Positions 1 to 11,908 of a stretch of 64,000 bases of DNA are shown here, in pieces. Under the pieces are notes generated by a model. That model was not told the DNA's origin. It worked only from the letters and a program-made list of their open reading frames with translations, and made no database searches. The first letter of the stretch is position 1, and every line of letters starts with the position of its first letter. Position numbers and translations under genes: made by a program. Source of the stretch: Agroathelia rolfsii (Eukaryota > Basidiomycota > Agaricomycetes > Amylocorticiales > Amylocorticiaceae); NCBI GenBank assembly GCA_018343915.1, contig JABRWF010000003.1, forward strand, positions 3,100,001 to 3,164,000, in the 5' to 3' direction.

Positions 1-1
1 A

Positions 2-2470
2 CAGAGTAATGCTTCCTCAAACGCACCCTCCTTCTTCCCGCCTCACACACCCGAGTCAAGACTCACGCCCGATACGGACAGCGACATGTCCAATACGCTC
101 GCTGATGCATCAAGCGAGGAAGACGACAAGGAAAGACCCCTTTCAAGCCTCATGAACGCCGCATTCATGGATGAAGATTGCGATTCACAAGCCACGACCG
201 TCAGTGGCAACACTACAGATACTACTACCACTGCCGGTGGCGGCGCCGCCCGCATGTCCATCTCCTTCGAAGGTATCAATCCGGCACCCATCTCACGCAC
301 AGACAGCGGCCTAAGCTCCGCTCCCGCCAGCTCAAGCCATACCCACCGCGCCGTGTGCGCCTACTGCGGTAAGACGCTTATCGATTCGCGTCGCAAGCCA
401 GGCACCTTCACCGCCGTGTCGCCCATCGGCTCACCGCTCGTCGTTGACTCTTCTGGCCCGCTGGCCGTGGCCGCATATGAGAGCGGTATGAATGCCGTCG
501 ACGAGCTACGGCTCTTAAAAGCGCAGGTCCAGGATGTTGCACGTGTTTGCAAGGCCGTTGCGGCCGGTGACCTTTCTCAGAAGATTACCGTCAACGTAGA
601 AGGCGTGGTGATGATTCAGCTCAAGGACGTCATCAATACTATGGTGAGTAGTAGTGTATCCGGGCGCGCATACATGCACACACACACACACATGATGCTG
701 TTGCTGTGCTTGGTATTTGCGTCTGTTGTCCATCAGAAATGCTCATATGACCTCATCACCACCCATGAATGGTATCATCTCCGGCTCACAGGTGGACAAA
801 TTGGGACAATTTGCGAATGAGGTCACCCGAGTTAGTATTGAAGTAGGAACGGAAGGGTAAGTTCCGGCGAAACAGGCTCTAATTTTTCCTTTTTCTCTTC
901 TTCGATAGTTTTGATAGAGCGGCTGACACGCACACGTCTTGTCATGATGACGTACTTAATTATAGAAAACTAGGCGGACAGGCTCTTGTCCAAGACGTCG
1001 AAGGCACCTGGCGCGAGCTTACCGGCGTCGTCAACAAGCTCGCCGCCAACTTGACGAACCAGGTACGGTCCATCGCCCAGGTCACGAAAGCCGTCGCGCG
1101 CGGCGACTTGTCGAAGCAGATCGAGGTCGATGCGCGCGGCGAAATTCTCGAGTTGAAGAACACAGTCAATGGTATGGTCGTCCGGCTCAGAGCATTAGCT
1201 GCCGAGGTCACCCGCGTTACGTCCGAGGTCGGTTCGAAGGGCAGGTTGGGTGGTCAGGCGAACGTTCCGGATGTGGAAGGTGTTTGGTTCCAGCTAGTCA
1301 AGAATGTGAGAAGCCCATCATCTGTTTCCTATTGCATTTGCTGATTACAGAGCAACACATACACATACACCTGTTTAAATCAGGTCAACGTCATGTGCTC
1401 CAGTTTGACCGATCAAGTGCGATCCATCGCAAGCGTCACCACGGCCGTAGCCAAAGGTGATTTGACACGCAAGATTGAGATCCAGGTAGAGGGTGAGATG
1501 GCGGCGCTCAAGACGACGGTGAACTCCATGGTGGACCAGTTGAGCGCGTTCGCGTCCGAAGTGACGCGTGTCGCCCTCGAGGTCGGCACGCAGGGTGTGC
1601 TCGGTGGTCAGGCCAAAGTCGAAGGTGTCCAAGGCACATGGGCGGATCTTACTCGAAACGTCAACGTAAGGAAATATTCGGGTTCAACACTTGTTCACAG
1701 TATTCTGACGATATCGCATTAATTATGATCGTAACATCAACAGAAAATGGCGAGCAATCTTACTGACCAAGTGCGGTCGATCTCGGAGGTTACCAAGGCC
1801 GTCGCGCTCGGCGACCTTACGAAGACCGTGGACGTAAACGTGCAGGGTGAGATGCTTGAGCTAAAAAAGACAGTCAATACCATGGTGGCGCAGCTCTCTC
1901 TTTTGGCCGAGGAAGTTACTCGTGTCTCGCTCGAGGTCGGTACGCAGGGTATTTTGGGTGGTCAGGCTTCGGTTCCGGATGTGCAAGGCATGTGGAAGGT
2001 GTGTGCTCCCCCCCCCCCCCCCTATTTTCCTTAGTCTATATCAGGTGGGGTGCTGAAAGAGAACTTCCCAGGTGCTCACGGATAATGTCAACCTGATGGC
2101 CATGAACTTGACGAACCAAGTGCGGTCGATCGCTGAGGTCACCAAAGCCGTCGCTGGCGGCGATTTGACAAAGAAGATCGAGGTTGACGTGCGTGGTGAG
2201 ATACTCGAGCTCAAGGAGACCGTCAACGGCATGACAGAGAGTTTGAGTGTCTTCGCTGATGAGGTGACGCGTGTCGCGAGAGAGGTCGGCACCGAGGGTC
2301 GTTTGGGTGGACAGGCAAAGGTATCGGGTGTGGGTGGTACATGGAAGGTAAGTATTTTACCCTTTGAAATCGTGTGGAGAGAACAAGGTTTTTAATGTTT
2401 CCCTTTTCTTCTTTCCCTGCAGGCTTTGACAGACAATGTGAACGTTATGGCTGCCAATGTGGGTTTGATG

Positions 2471-2509
<39 letters not shown>

Positions 2510-5361
2510 CTTCTCCCTGAGGATGCTAAGAATGATCATACGTCATTTCAATACAGTTGACTTTACAAGTGAGAACTATCGCGGTTGCAACCGTAAGTTT
2601 TTCTCCCTGCCTATTCAAATGCTCCCCAGCCCTTGCTCATTAGTTCTGATCTATATAGAAAGCCGTGGCGCGTGGAGATTTGACGCAGAAGATTAGCGGC
2701 GTCTCCGTAGCCGGTGAAATGTCAAGCCTTGTCAACACCATCAATGGCATGATTGACCAGTTGAACTTCTTCGCTGTCGAGGTCAAGAAGGTCGCACGCG
2801 AGGTCGGAACCGAAGGCAAGTTAGGTGTGCAGGCTGAGTTGGGTAATGTCGAGGGTATCTGGCAAGAAATCACGTAAGTAACCTGCCCACCGTTCATGTC
2901 TCTTTGGGCGTGAGATCGGTGATTTCTCGAGACCGGCACCGATTTATTTATTTATTTAGTATGTCCGTAAATACGATGGCCGGAAACTTGACGACCCAAG
3001 TGAGAGGCTTCGCGCAGATCTCAGCAGCCGCAATGGACGGCGACTTTACGCGCTTTATCACCGTAGAAGCCAGTGGAGAAATGGACTCGTTGAAATCCCA
3101 GATCAATCAAATGGTGTTCAACTTGAGGGACAGTATCCAGAAGAACACCGCAGCCAGGGAGGCAGCCGAGTTGGCGAATCGTAGCAAGTCGGAATTCTTG
3201 GCTAACATGTCGCACGAGATTAGGTTCGTGGCTTATCTATGCAACTCATCTTTCTTCTCCCCCTTTTCGTGTTGTCATCCGGAAGTTAAGCTTATGGTCC
3301 GGCTTCTGTTTTGTATAGGACACCAATGAACGGTATCATCGGCATGACGGAACTTACATTAGACAGCGACCTGAACAGATCGCAAAGAGAAAGCCTCTTA
3401 TTAGTCCACTCGCTGGCCCGCTCGTTATTACTTATCATTGATGACATTTTGGATATCTCTAAGAGTAAGTGGTGGGGGTGCTTTCTTGTCGTGCGGTGCT
3501 TTTTGGCTTGACTTACTCACCTTTTTTACCATATAGTCGAAGCCGGTCGTATGACAATGGAAGCCGTTCCATACTCGCTCCGTCAAACCGTCTTTGGGAT
3601 CCTCAAGACACTCGTCGTCCGTGCCTCCCAGAACAATCTGGACCTTACGCTCGACATCGACAGTAATATCCCCGATCATCTCATCGGTGATTCGCTCCGT
3701 CTCCGTCAGGTTATCACGAACTTGGTTGGCAATGCTGTCAAGTTCACACCGTCTAAGGTTTCCAAGAAGGGTCACGTCAACGTCAGCACTCGTTTGCTCG
3801 ACGTCAAGGATGGCGCTGTGACGCTCGAGTTCTGCGTAACAGATACGGGCATTGGTATTGCCAAGGACAAGCTGAACATGATCTTTGACACCTTCTGTCA
3901 AGCAGACGGCTCTACAACTCGCGTAAGTTTGGTTTGACATATCTAACGTTATTGAATCACGGCGGCTGACTGGTTACCATCATTTGACTTCAACAGGAAT
4001 ATGGTGGAACAGGTCTCGGCTTATCGATCTCTAAACGGCTCGTGGCTCTCATGCAAGGCAAGATGTGGGTCGAGAGCGAGCTCAACAAGGGTAGCAAGTT
4101 CTACTTTACCATCACGTCCCAGATCGGTCATGCCTCGAAGGAGGCCATTGCGTCCAAGATGCTGCCATTCCAGAAGCGGACGATCATGTTCTTGGACTCG
4201 CAGCATGATTCGACGGGTGTATCTGACAACATTCAAACTCTGGGTCTTACGCCATGGGTTGTACATGATACGGCACAGTTGGCCAACAAGGAGGCGATGC
4301 CGCATATTGATACCATTGCTGTTGACTTGCTGACGATGGTAAGTAAGCTTTGATGCACATGATTAAGATGATTGCTGATCTTGGATGATTGTTTATAGAC
4401 TGAGAGTATCCGAGAGCATGAACATCTGAGATACATTCCTATCGTCCTTCTTAGCTGTGGACCTGCGCAACTCCATCGTAAGCACTCACCCATCCCATCT
4501 CCATATTCCATCTACTCACCCAGGAAACGCAGTGAAATGGTGTCTTGATAACAGCATCAGCTCTCAGATCCCGCTTCCCACAAGTCTACAGGATCTGTCG
4601 GCTGCTCTCATATCTGCATTAGAGTCGAACACCGTCAGCCCTGTGACGGCGCCGAACAACGTCACCTATGACATCTTGCTCGCCGAGGATAACTTGGTTA
4701 ACCAGCAGCTCGCTGTGAAGATCCTCGAAAAGTATGGTCATACAGTTGAGATCGCGGAGAATGGCAGTCTAGCAGTAGACGCGTACAAGGGACGTGTACA
4801 GCAACATAGACCATTCGATTTGATTCTCGTATGTGTCTCTTTTTTATTTCTTTCCTTTTGTTTGTTTGGTACTGAGTAATGTCTTCCCTAATAGATGGAC
4901 GTGTCGATGCCGTTCATGGGTGGTATGGAAGCTACCGAGATCATTCGAACGTATGAGAAGAACATGGGTATTCTGCCAATTCCTATTATCGCATTAACGG
5001 CCCACGCCAGTGCGTATACCTGGTTTTGATTGACGTGATGAATGATGTCTAATAGTCAACGTATGACAACAGTGATTGGAGACCGTGAACGTTGCTTGGA
5101 GGCTGGCATGGTACGCTTTTTTTCTACTTTGTTCACATTCATTATTAGTATTGTATTAATGCTTCCATCCCTTTTCGTTTAGGACGACCACATTACCAGT
5201 ACGTCCCGTGCCTGCTGTGTTACCTCGGTCTTTTTACTCATTGATGATTTCCAGAGCCATTACGTCGCACAGACCTCCTGAATGCCATCAACAAACTCGC
5301 GGGCGAGAGAGCTGCACAAAGACAACCGAATGCCAAGCGATTGGCAATTACAGCAATGTAA
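2..5361 (+). CDS. Group III hybrid histidine kinase (Nik1/Os-1 type), 5' end outside window
   Basis: This is the osmosensing hybrid kinase that in other fungi feeds the HOG MAP-kinase cascade and mediates sensitivity to phenylpyrrole and dicarboximide fungicides. I read 19 exons in the window: 2-643, 792-856, 966-1305, 1384-1665, 1744-1998, 2072-2347, 2423-2458, 2557-2592, 2659-2873, 2960-3223, 3319-3464, 3537-3922, 3997-4338, 4399-4477, 4524-4828, 4895-5009, 5073-5110, 5183-5198 and 5255-5361. They total 3945 nt, so 1314 residues stay in frame. About seven HAMP-like repeats come first ([48 protein letters not shown], and a divergent MDGDFTR unit). The H-box [14 protein letters not shown] is split by an intron at 3224-3318. 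The ATPase part has N and G boxes ([20 protein letters not shown]). The receiver has AEDN, the phospho-acceptor in LILMDVSMP, and the conserved lysine in ITKPL. There is no membrane segment in the visible part, as expected for this cytoplasmic class. The N-terminus and promoter are missing. Confidence 0.95.
2473..2509 (+). repeat. Poly-T run of 37 inside a histidine-kinase intron
   Basis: An uninterrupted T37 run fills the middle of the intron between the two 36-nt micro-exons of the histidine kinase. It could be a very long polypyrimidine tract or a length artefact of sequencing. A C15 run at 2008-2022 lies in the intron just upstream. Confidence 0.9.
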
Positions 5362-6080
5362 TGCTGCCATGATCGTGGCCCCGCGTGTATTTGTTCTAGT
5401 CTTCCTTTTGTTATTTTCGATTATCTCTCTGTACTACTAGTGCTCTTGGTGTTCGACAACTTTTCCCCTTTCATCTTTACACCCCGATGTTTTGCACATT
5501 TTTTGTATCCATGTATATCCCCGTATCATTCCTCTCTCTGTCTCTACCTTTCCTTTTCTTTTTCTTTTCTCAGTAATATTAATCAGACATCCACACGCTC
5601 ATAATATATCGAGCGAGTAAACTACCTGCCTATGTTTCTGTCACTTTTTGCATATCAAAATGAACTTGGTTAGGGAGAAACATTTACAATTGATTGGTGC
5701 TCAGTGCTTAGCGTTTGGGTGCAGGAAGTATAGGTACAAATACCTGGCACAGGTATTCTATCGCCTTGAATTTAAAGATAGTATCGACAAGATGAGATAG
5801 AACGGGATCATGTACAAGCGATAGTACGCCTTAGTCATGATAATGAGTTGAACGTGTTACTGGATTCTATTCACACGGTGGGTAGGTTGGCACGCACTAA
5901 ATCGTGATAGAAAACTTCTAATTGTTATTCCGCCAACTCACGATCGAGGTCGCACGCCGACGTTGTGATGAGTATACACGAACGTAAAATAAGAGATAGA
6001 GCTCTAATGTGTCTTAGCTGTACTTAATACAGAAGTAATACACGGGCCACCGTCCACCCTCTCCTCTTCCAGCTCAATCC
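5362..6080. other. Intergenic, no gene seen
   Basis: This stretch holds the presumed 3' UTR of the histidine kinase, with T-rich sequence at about 5400-5580, and the 3' flank of the F-box pseudogene. Short patches at about 5905-5945 resemble the 3' flank of the intact F-box gene at about 43765-43805, so the duplication may extend past the coding region. I see no ORF with family resemblance. Confidence 0.5.
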
Positions 6081-7775
6081 CCCCGCGATTCTCTACAGAC
6101 GCATCCTCGGAGTTGGTTCTTGAGAGCGCGAAGCTCTGACTCGAGTTTTTGTCGTTTTTTGAGTCTCTTCGTAGCGAAGCTTCGTTAGGACGGATAAGAA
6201 CTTCCCTGTTTCAAGCCAGAGGTCACATCGCCTCGATATCTCCAGCTCTTTTCGAGTGAACTCGCTTGATGCAAGGGGTTGAATTCCTGCGGGACCAGCG
6301 TCCCAAGTTGCGCCATAACTCAGCAGACATCCCTGAGGAAGGATTTGGGCAAGATAAAGCGCTACACCTTGTTCGTCTGATATGCGTGAAACGCCAACAA
6401 ACAAGTTTTGTAGGTCGTGAAAATAAGGGAGATCTGGATTCTGGGCTCCGTCTGGCGATGCGTTTAGGAACAATCCAAGCTCTCGAATCTTCGGGCAATT
6501 ATGAGCGATATGTTCCATGGCCACTAATGGCAAGACGCCTTCTTCCTGGGTGGCATTGAGCATTACAACAGGTTCGCAGTTGAGGAGAAGTCTTTCAACA
6601 TTAGGCCAACTCCGAGAAATTTCTTCGATTTCATCGTTTGACAATCTGATAGGATACTCATGAATAATTCCGAAGGCCACAAGGCTCGAGCGAGACAGAA
6701 GAGGGCGTAAAGTTTCGAGGGTGAACTGTGTGCCGCTGGCGGGCAACTCCGGAGGACTGAGAGTAGTGAGGAAGTCCAATATTAACTGTGTCAACGATTG
6801 ACATTCGCTCGCAATAACACTCAAGAACTGACGTAACATAACGGAAGTTGCGATTTGTTACAATCCACCTCCCAGAGAACTAACATAGAGTGCTGTCAGG
6901 TTGATTGGTGCAAATTTCACACTTAGAAGCAATCTCATGTGGGTTAAGTTAGCAGTGATGGCTAAATCAGAGAGATTACGAAATAAGCCTGGTGCGAGGA
7001 ATGGTCGAACGCAGATCACATCTCGAGGATCTCTGTCGCCTTGCTCTTCGATAAATTTTAGGTGTGGAAGTTGAGAGAGAAGTTCCAGTACCGGCCCATC
7101 GATATAATATCGAGGCAGCAATATCTTCTTAAGTTCGATAAGTCCATTCACGAGTTTGGCTAATTCAGGCCTGACTTTGTTCACAAACTCTCGGGATCGT
7201 ATATCTAGAAAGGTAACCTTTGGCATACGCAGCGTGATATCCTCGACGAAGGAAACAATAGAAACATTGAAACGGAGTTTGATGATGAAATCACGAACAG
7301 TGTCTTGCATGAAATTGGATGCTGCCTGCAAGCTTTCAGTAGTAGAAGCTAGCCAAATCAACTCATGCGGATTTGGCAGCAACTTGAAAGTTGTTCGAGT
7401 ACGAGCGACTTGATCGAAAAGTGGCTGGAGTTGCCAAAATTCCCGGCCTTTAGTTTGATCATGGAAGTCAAGTTCCCGGACACGTTCCGCATAATGATGA
7501 TTGAAACGAGTCCAATTGGTACCAGATATTGTGTGAGTAAAAACCTTGGGGCTTTCAGAGATGATTCGCCATGAACACAATCGAAAACACTCACATATGA
7601 GTGTTTTCCGCTTGAAAAGGCGCCAACAGATAAAAGATTAGTAATAAGTAGATAATAGGGATTAGCAAGGATTCTCCCAGGCACATTGTTTGTTAACTAA
7701 GATTGCTGCACGGACAAGTTCTTTGACTCGAGGTAGGAGAAAACAAGGCCAAGAAGTTCCGGGACAGAGAGAACC
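6081..7775 (-). pseudogene. F-box/leucine-rich-like protein, decayed copy 1
   Basis: This is a decayed paralogue of the intact F-box gene at 43929-45771. The main block (7580-6861) aligns residue by residue, for example FNHHYAERVREL against FNHHYARRVREL, then meets an in-frame TAA at 6858-6860 where the intact gene has CAA (Gln). The same frame then continues (MLRQFLSVIASECQ against MLHHFLSVVASECQ). Near 6140-6170 a further frameshift moves the C-terminal coiled-coil-like part (QKLESELRALKNQ) out of frame. Upstream, the F-box segment (LSVPELLGLVFSYLE, about 7690-7770) has lost its start codon and carries a 1-nt deletion. About 50 nt of the second exon are also missing. Intact agaric F-box proteins recruit targets to SCF ubiquitin ligases. 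The two blocks between stops could still be transcribed, but a functional full-length protein is not possible from this sequence. Confidence 0.85.
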
Positions 7776-8305
7776 CCAATAGTGCTACTCAACGGCGTCT
7801 TGAATTCTTGCAGATAAGTGAAGTAGTAGGATGTTGCTGTCTTGATATTGCTAATTGGCACTCAGGCTGGCTACTAGTAAGATACGCAGCCGCTATTTCC
7901 AAGTACTGCAGGTTCTTACTAAGACAGGGGTGGTTTCAAACTGGTTGCACTGTCACATTATGTCACGAACCCATCAAGCCATAAATATATCAAGGGTCTT
8001 TAAAGAAGTCAAGAAACGATGGACCGCTCTGTGTGCCAGTGAAGTCTACCGGATATGGACACCACGTTATACCAGAGTCCGTTTGCAAATCACGTGGTGT
8101 CGCCACAGATGACGTATCTCCAAATCCGTATCACCGCCAATACTGCCAGTGATGATACATTTTGAACGTTTTTGAACAACTGAAAGCCAGGCGCAATAGC
8201 CTCGCTTATGTCATCCTGGACTACTACAACGTGGCGTAGGCAGAGGAGGAATTGAGGATTGAACCGCTAAAAAAAAATAGCTTGAGAAATAGTGTGATCC
8301 AAAAA

Positions 8306-8396
8306 TCATCGCACTTGATACAGTTCTCTTTGCTCTCTGAGTCTCTCCACTTCCTTCCACCGTGCCTCGAGCCTTTTCGCTTCGTTAAAAACATCC
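8306..8396 (-). other. Possible terminal exon or coiled-coil relic
   Basis: On the minus strand, after a plausible acceptor (ACATAG), a short frame encodes a charged helix starting NEAKRLEARWKEVERL and stops at 8306-8308. A second open stretch lies just upstream on the same strand (about 8440-8690, including VDLGSANELIASVSPPLW). Neither has a recognisable family or a convincing start. The charged helix is reminiscent of the C-terminal coil of the F-box proteins here, so this may be the tail of another dead copy. It may equally be chance. Confidence 0.25.
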
Positions 8397-8859
8397 TATG
8401 TTTCCTGCCTAAGGCTATACGGTCTATCCCCTCACGAGCATCTCAGGAGAATAGATGCCATAGAGGCGGACTAACACTAGCTATCAATTCGTTTGCTGAG
8501 CCTAGGTCGACTTGTACCTGACATAATTTCCAAATCCAATAGACTCCATGCATATCGCAGAGCGATCTATCCTTTCTTGGTTTACTGGTATAAACACTTC
8601 GACCCATCGGGGTATTTGGTAAAACCAGGACCTCAGCCAGATGTATAATAGATGTCAGCGCACGACGTCCACCATGCTAATCAAGTGTGTACTAGATCAA
8701 AGCGCCATGGTGCTGACACATCCTTTCCCCATTAGATCTCCTTATCGGATAGTCTATCATGCACGTTGTATACTAGATATGGTTTTGTTGTGTCGTCACT
8801 CGTGTGGTTGTTACATTTGCCAGTGCTATCTACCACCACCACCACTACTGTTATTGCTA

Positions 8860-11800
8860 CTACTGTTGCTGCAGCACTCTGAACGGATCTGAGCCACCCG
8901 CCTCGAGCCCACCCAGGATGGATGTACGAACTTTATCAAGGTAATCGCTCAGTCGTCTCCCATCCTGATTCGTAAAGTCTTCGTAAAGTCTATATCGCGA
9001 GTCAGCGACGATGTTGGCCAATTGTAAGGCGCGTTTCAGGTTTCTACAGTGAAAAATGCAAAAAGAAAAGAAAAGAAGAAAAGACCGTAAGCATTGGATA
9101 AGCTGAGTAGTAATAATAGAGCAAAGAATACGTACTGGGGTATATGACTGCGTGAGATGTAGAGCAAACCATGGAGACGGATGATCATCTCTGGCACGTA
9201 TATCCTGCGTACGCGTATAAGCTCCGCTGCACGCGTCGAATCATTTGAAAGGGTGTCGTCAGGCGTGAGCCATTCGGATGTAAGAAGCTTGATAATTTGT
9301 TCCCTTGCTTGGTCTATAAGTGTCTGGAGAAGGTAATACTACATCAGGATTGTAGGAACATGGACGGGATGCAAACGACGAACCCCATAGTCCTTCAACC
9401 AAGCCAATCTGGTCTCCTTGCTCATATCTGGTCTCTCGAGGCTCTGACATTCGACAATCCTATCGAGTGCTTCCCAAATAGAGAAGAACTGGCGGTAATG
9501 CAAGTACTCCGTCGCCAGCTCCTCCGGCTCGCGCACCGTTGCGATTTCAACTGGTAGCTGGTCCAAAAGTGATTTGGCAAGGTGCAGCCGACCTGAGGCA
9601 AGGAAGTAGCGCAGGATGACGTTGGCTTGTTCAAGTGCGGTGGAGTATGTTGACGATTTGAATGTTGTCCATTCGATGGAGCGTAGAAGAAGTTGTTCGG
9701 CATCTGTAGCCGGTATGGCAAGGGAAATGGCGGATGGCAGTGGACCTGCAAGGGGCGGGAGTGCCTATATAAACGATTAATCAACAAAATAACAAGAATA
9801 GTTATAGAGGACGGTGGTAATGCCAACCTGGAATGCACGCTCAATGGTATGCTCGGCAGTAGAAATGGCGACCTTGTCCACATCTAGACCGTGCTCATTA
9901 GCACGTTCCAGAGCCAGGGCGCGCTCCCGAACGTCAACGGAGAGCTCTAATGAAGTGAGGAAGAGGGCATATCGCTGTACGGCGTTGTCGCCAAGCGCTC
10001 CAGCATACATGGCTATTAGATCCCGTTGACCAGCATGCTAATCAAAATTGAGCGACTTTGCACAGAAAAGAGAGTCAAGATCAAATGAATACCTCCAAAA
10101 CCTGCAGATAGGCTTCAAGGATAATTTGAGTAGCGAGTGGTGGAACCGGGATTTCCATTAGTTGCAAGTAAAGACATAGGTGGGCGAAAAAGCGTGTCAT
10201 GCTTGGATAGCTGCTCAGAGAGAGAATGAACTTCAATTCCTCATTACTGCGAGACGACTTACTCGAGTGAAGCGGCATTATATAATCCATCTTGCACTTT
10301 GCTTGCAAATGTGTCCAGCAAAGTGTCGATTTTGTTTAGAATAATGTGTAATTGGGAAACGTGGAATGCGTGGTCTGCAGGAGGCCTATCCTCAACAAGG
10401 TTAGCAAACAGACGTTTACAAGAAACAAGGAATATCCACTTACCCGTCTTCTACCCTCACACTAGCCAAGCTTTCCAAGCCAAGCAACACCTCCCTCTCC
10501 CATTCTATTGCTTCCTCCTCTTCTTCTTGGGGCTCCAAGTCCCGAACCCCTTGTTCGAGAGCAGCCAAACCGCCCTCCCAGAACGAGCCACCGAGTCCAT
10601 CGATTTCAGAAGACTGTTTCTCTTCACAAATGACACTGATTTGTGCCCATGCATAATCTTCCCATGATCGGCACGCGGATTTCAGCACTGTATATGTTTG
10701 TGGGGATGGGGCCAGGGAAGAATACAGAACACGCTCAGCGTCTGGGAGATTTGGCTTTTGGAAAGTGAAGGTGGTGAATGGGCGCCTTGACGAAGTCAAC
10801 CAAATCCAACTCGCGACTCACATTAAGGGCTGCACGCGAACATGCTGCCTTCCATAATTTTCGTCTGCGGTTGCCGTGCCACTGATCGTCATCAGCCTCT
10901 TCATCTACGATAGTATCGTCATCGGTTTCAGAAGCTAGAAAGAAAGACCAACAACCATTAAGATTATGCACATCGAAGCTTGTAAGTATAGGGAACGAGA
11001 TCATACAAATGCAGTTCCAGCGAAATAGCAGAGCTCCGTTAATGCTGGCAGCTCGCCATGGTTGATGCGCCTTCCTACATAGCTCAGCGGCTTCATATAG
11101 TCTGCCCGAGCGTATATATGAGTATAGTGCTTGCATCAGTGCTTTCTCATCGCTCTGTTGTTGACTCTTAAGTACTGCTGAATTATATAGGATTGACATG
11201 AACATACTGCATCGTCAGCAGCCAAAGCCTTGTTCTCCTCTCTGCCAATCGCGTCCGGATCCATCTCCTTGACCATTCCTTTCGTGTTAAGACCACCGCT
11301 GCCTGGGGCACGCAGCTCTTGCTCTAACCTTAGGCGTGTCATTTTCCAGTAACCATTGCTTGCTTCTGGTTGTTTTGGGTTAGACGCAATGTCTTGGAGC
11401 CACTCGCGGACGACGATGAGTTCAGACAATAAGGGTGAAGATTGCATGATGGCTTGAGCGAGCGTCGCTGTGGGTGTATATGGGTTCTCACGCAATAGAG
11501 AGCGTGCAGTAGGCTTTGGAGCTGGATTCATTTGGCGGAGACTTGAGAATGAATGATCAGATACGTCTTGTTGTTTTGTAGAAATGGGTGGTGAACGCAC
11601 CTACCCTATAAGAGCCTGGAGTAGAGCCCATGTGTTTTCTTCAAGTACTAGAGCGTCGATTTCCTCTTGTGAGGGAGCACCGCCGAGACTGTGCATGGCC
11701 TCTTGTAGTTCTGTGAGCCTAATAGACAGATCCATGTTATCCTTTTTGCATCCCTAGAGCTCGTGGCATGAACGAACTGGTCATGGCATATCTTGCGCAA

Positions 11801-11908
11801 CTTGGGTGCAAATCCTTCTTGTGGGTCAAGCAGTTGTTCAAGGTTGCCACGATGGGGCTGAAACAGGGAAAGGACCTCTGCACAGGAGGTGTAGAGACCG
11901 TCGTTCAT
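8860..11908 (-). CDS. NUP84: Nucleoporin Nup84/Nup107
   Basis: This is a scaffold subunit of the Y-complex (Nup84/Nup107-160) of the nuclear pore. The decisive stretch is the conserved helix pair containing ALYSYIRSGRLYEAAELCRK followed by AHQPWRAASINGALLF (about 11040-11130), which matches the Nup107 signature of IRSG, AxELCRKxxQPWRAASL. The gene is cut by at least eight introns. Exons continue with a region rich in acidic residues (about 10500-10560) and all-helical blocks, ending in a C-terminal exon that reads NLKRALQLANIVADSRYRLY and stops at 8860-8862. I chose the start at 11908 (MNDGLYTSCAEVLSLF) because it begins the helical domain. An upstream exon beginning MASWVIATDAFER (about 12050) is possible, but I could not join it cleanly. 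The C-terminal coding end overlaps a CAA/CAG/CCA triplet-rich stretch. Confidence 0.85.
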
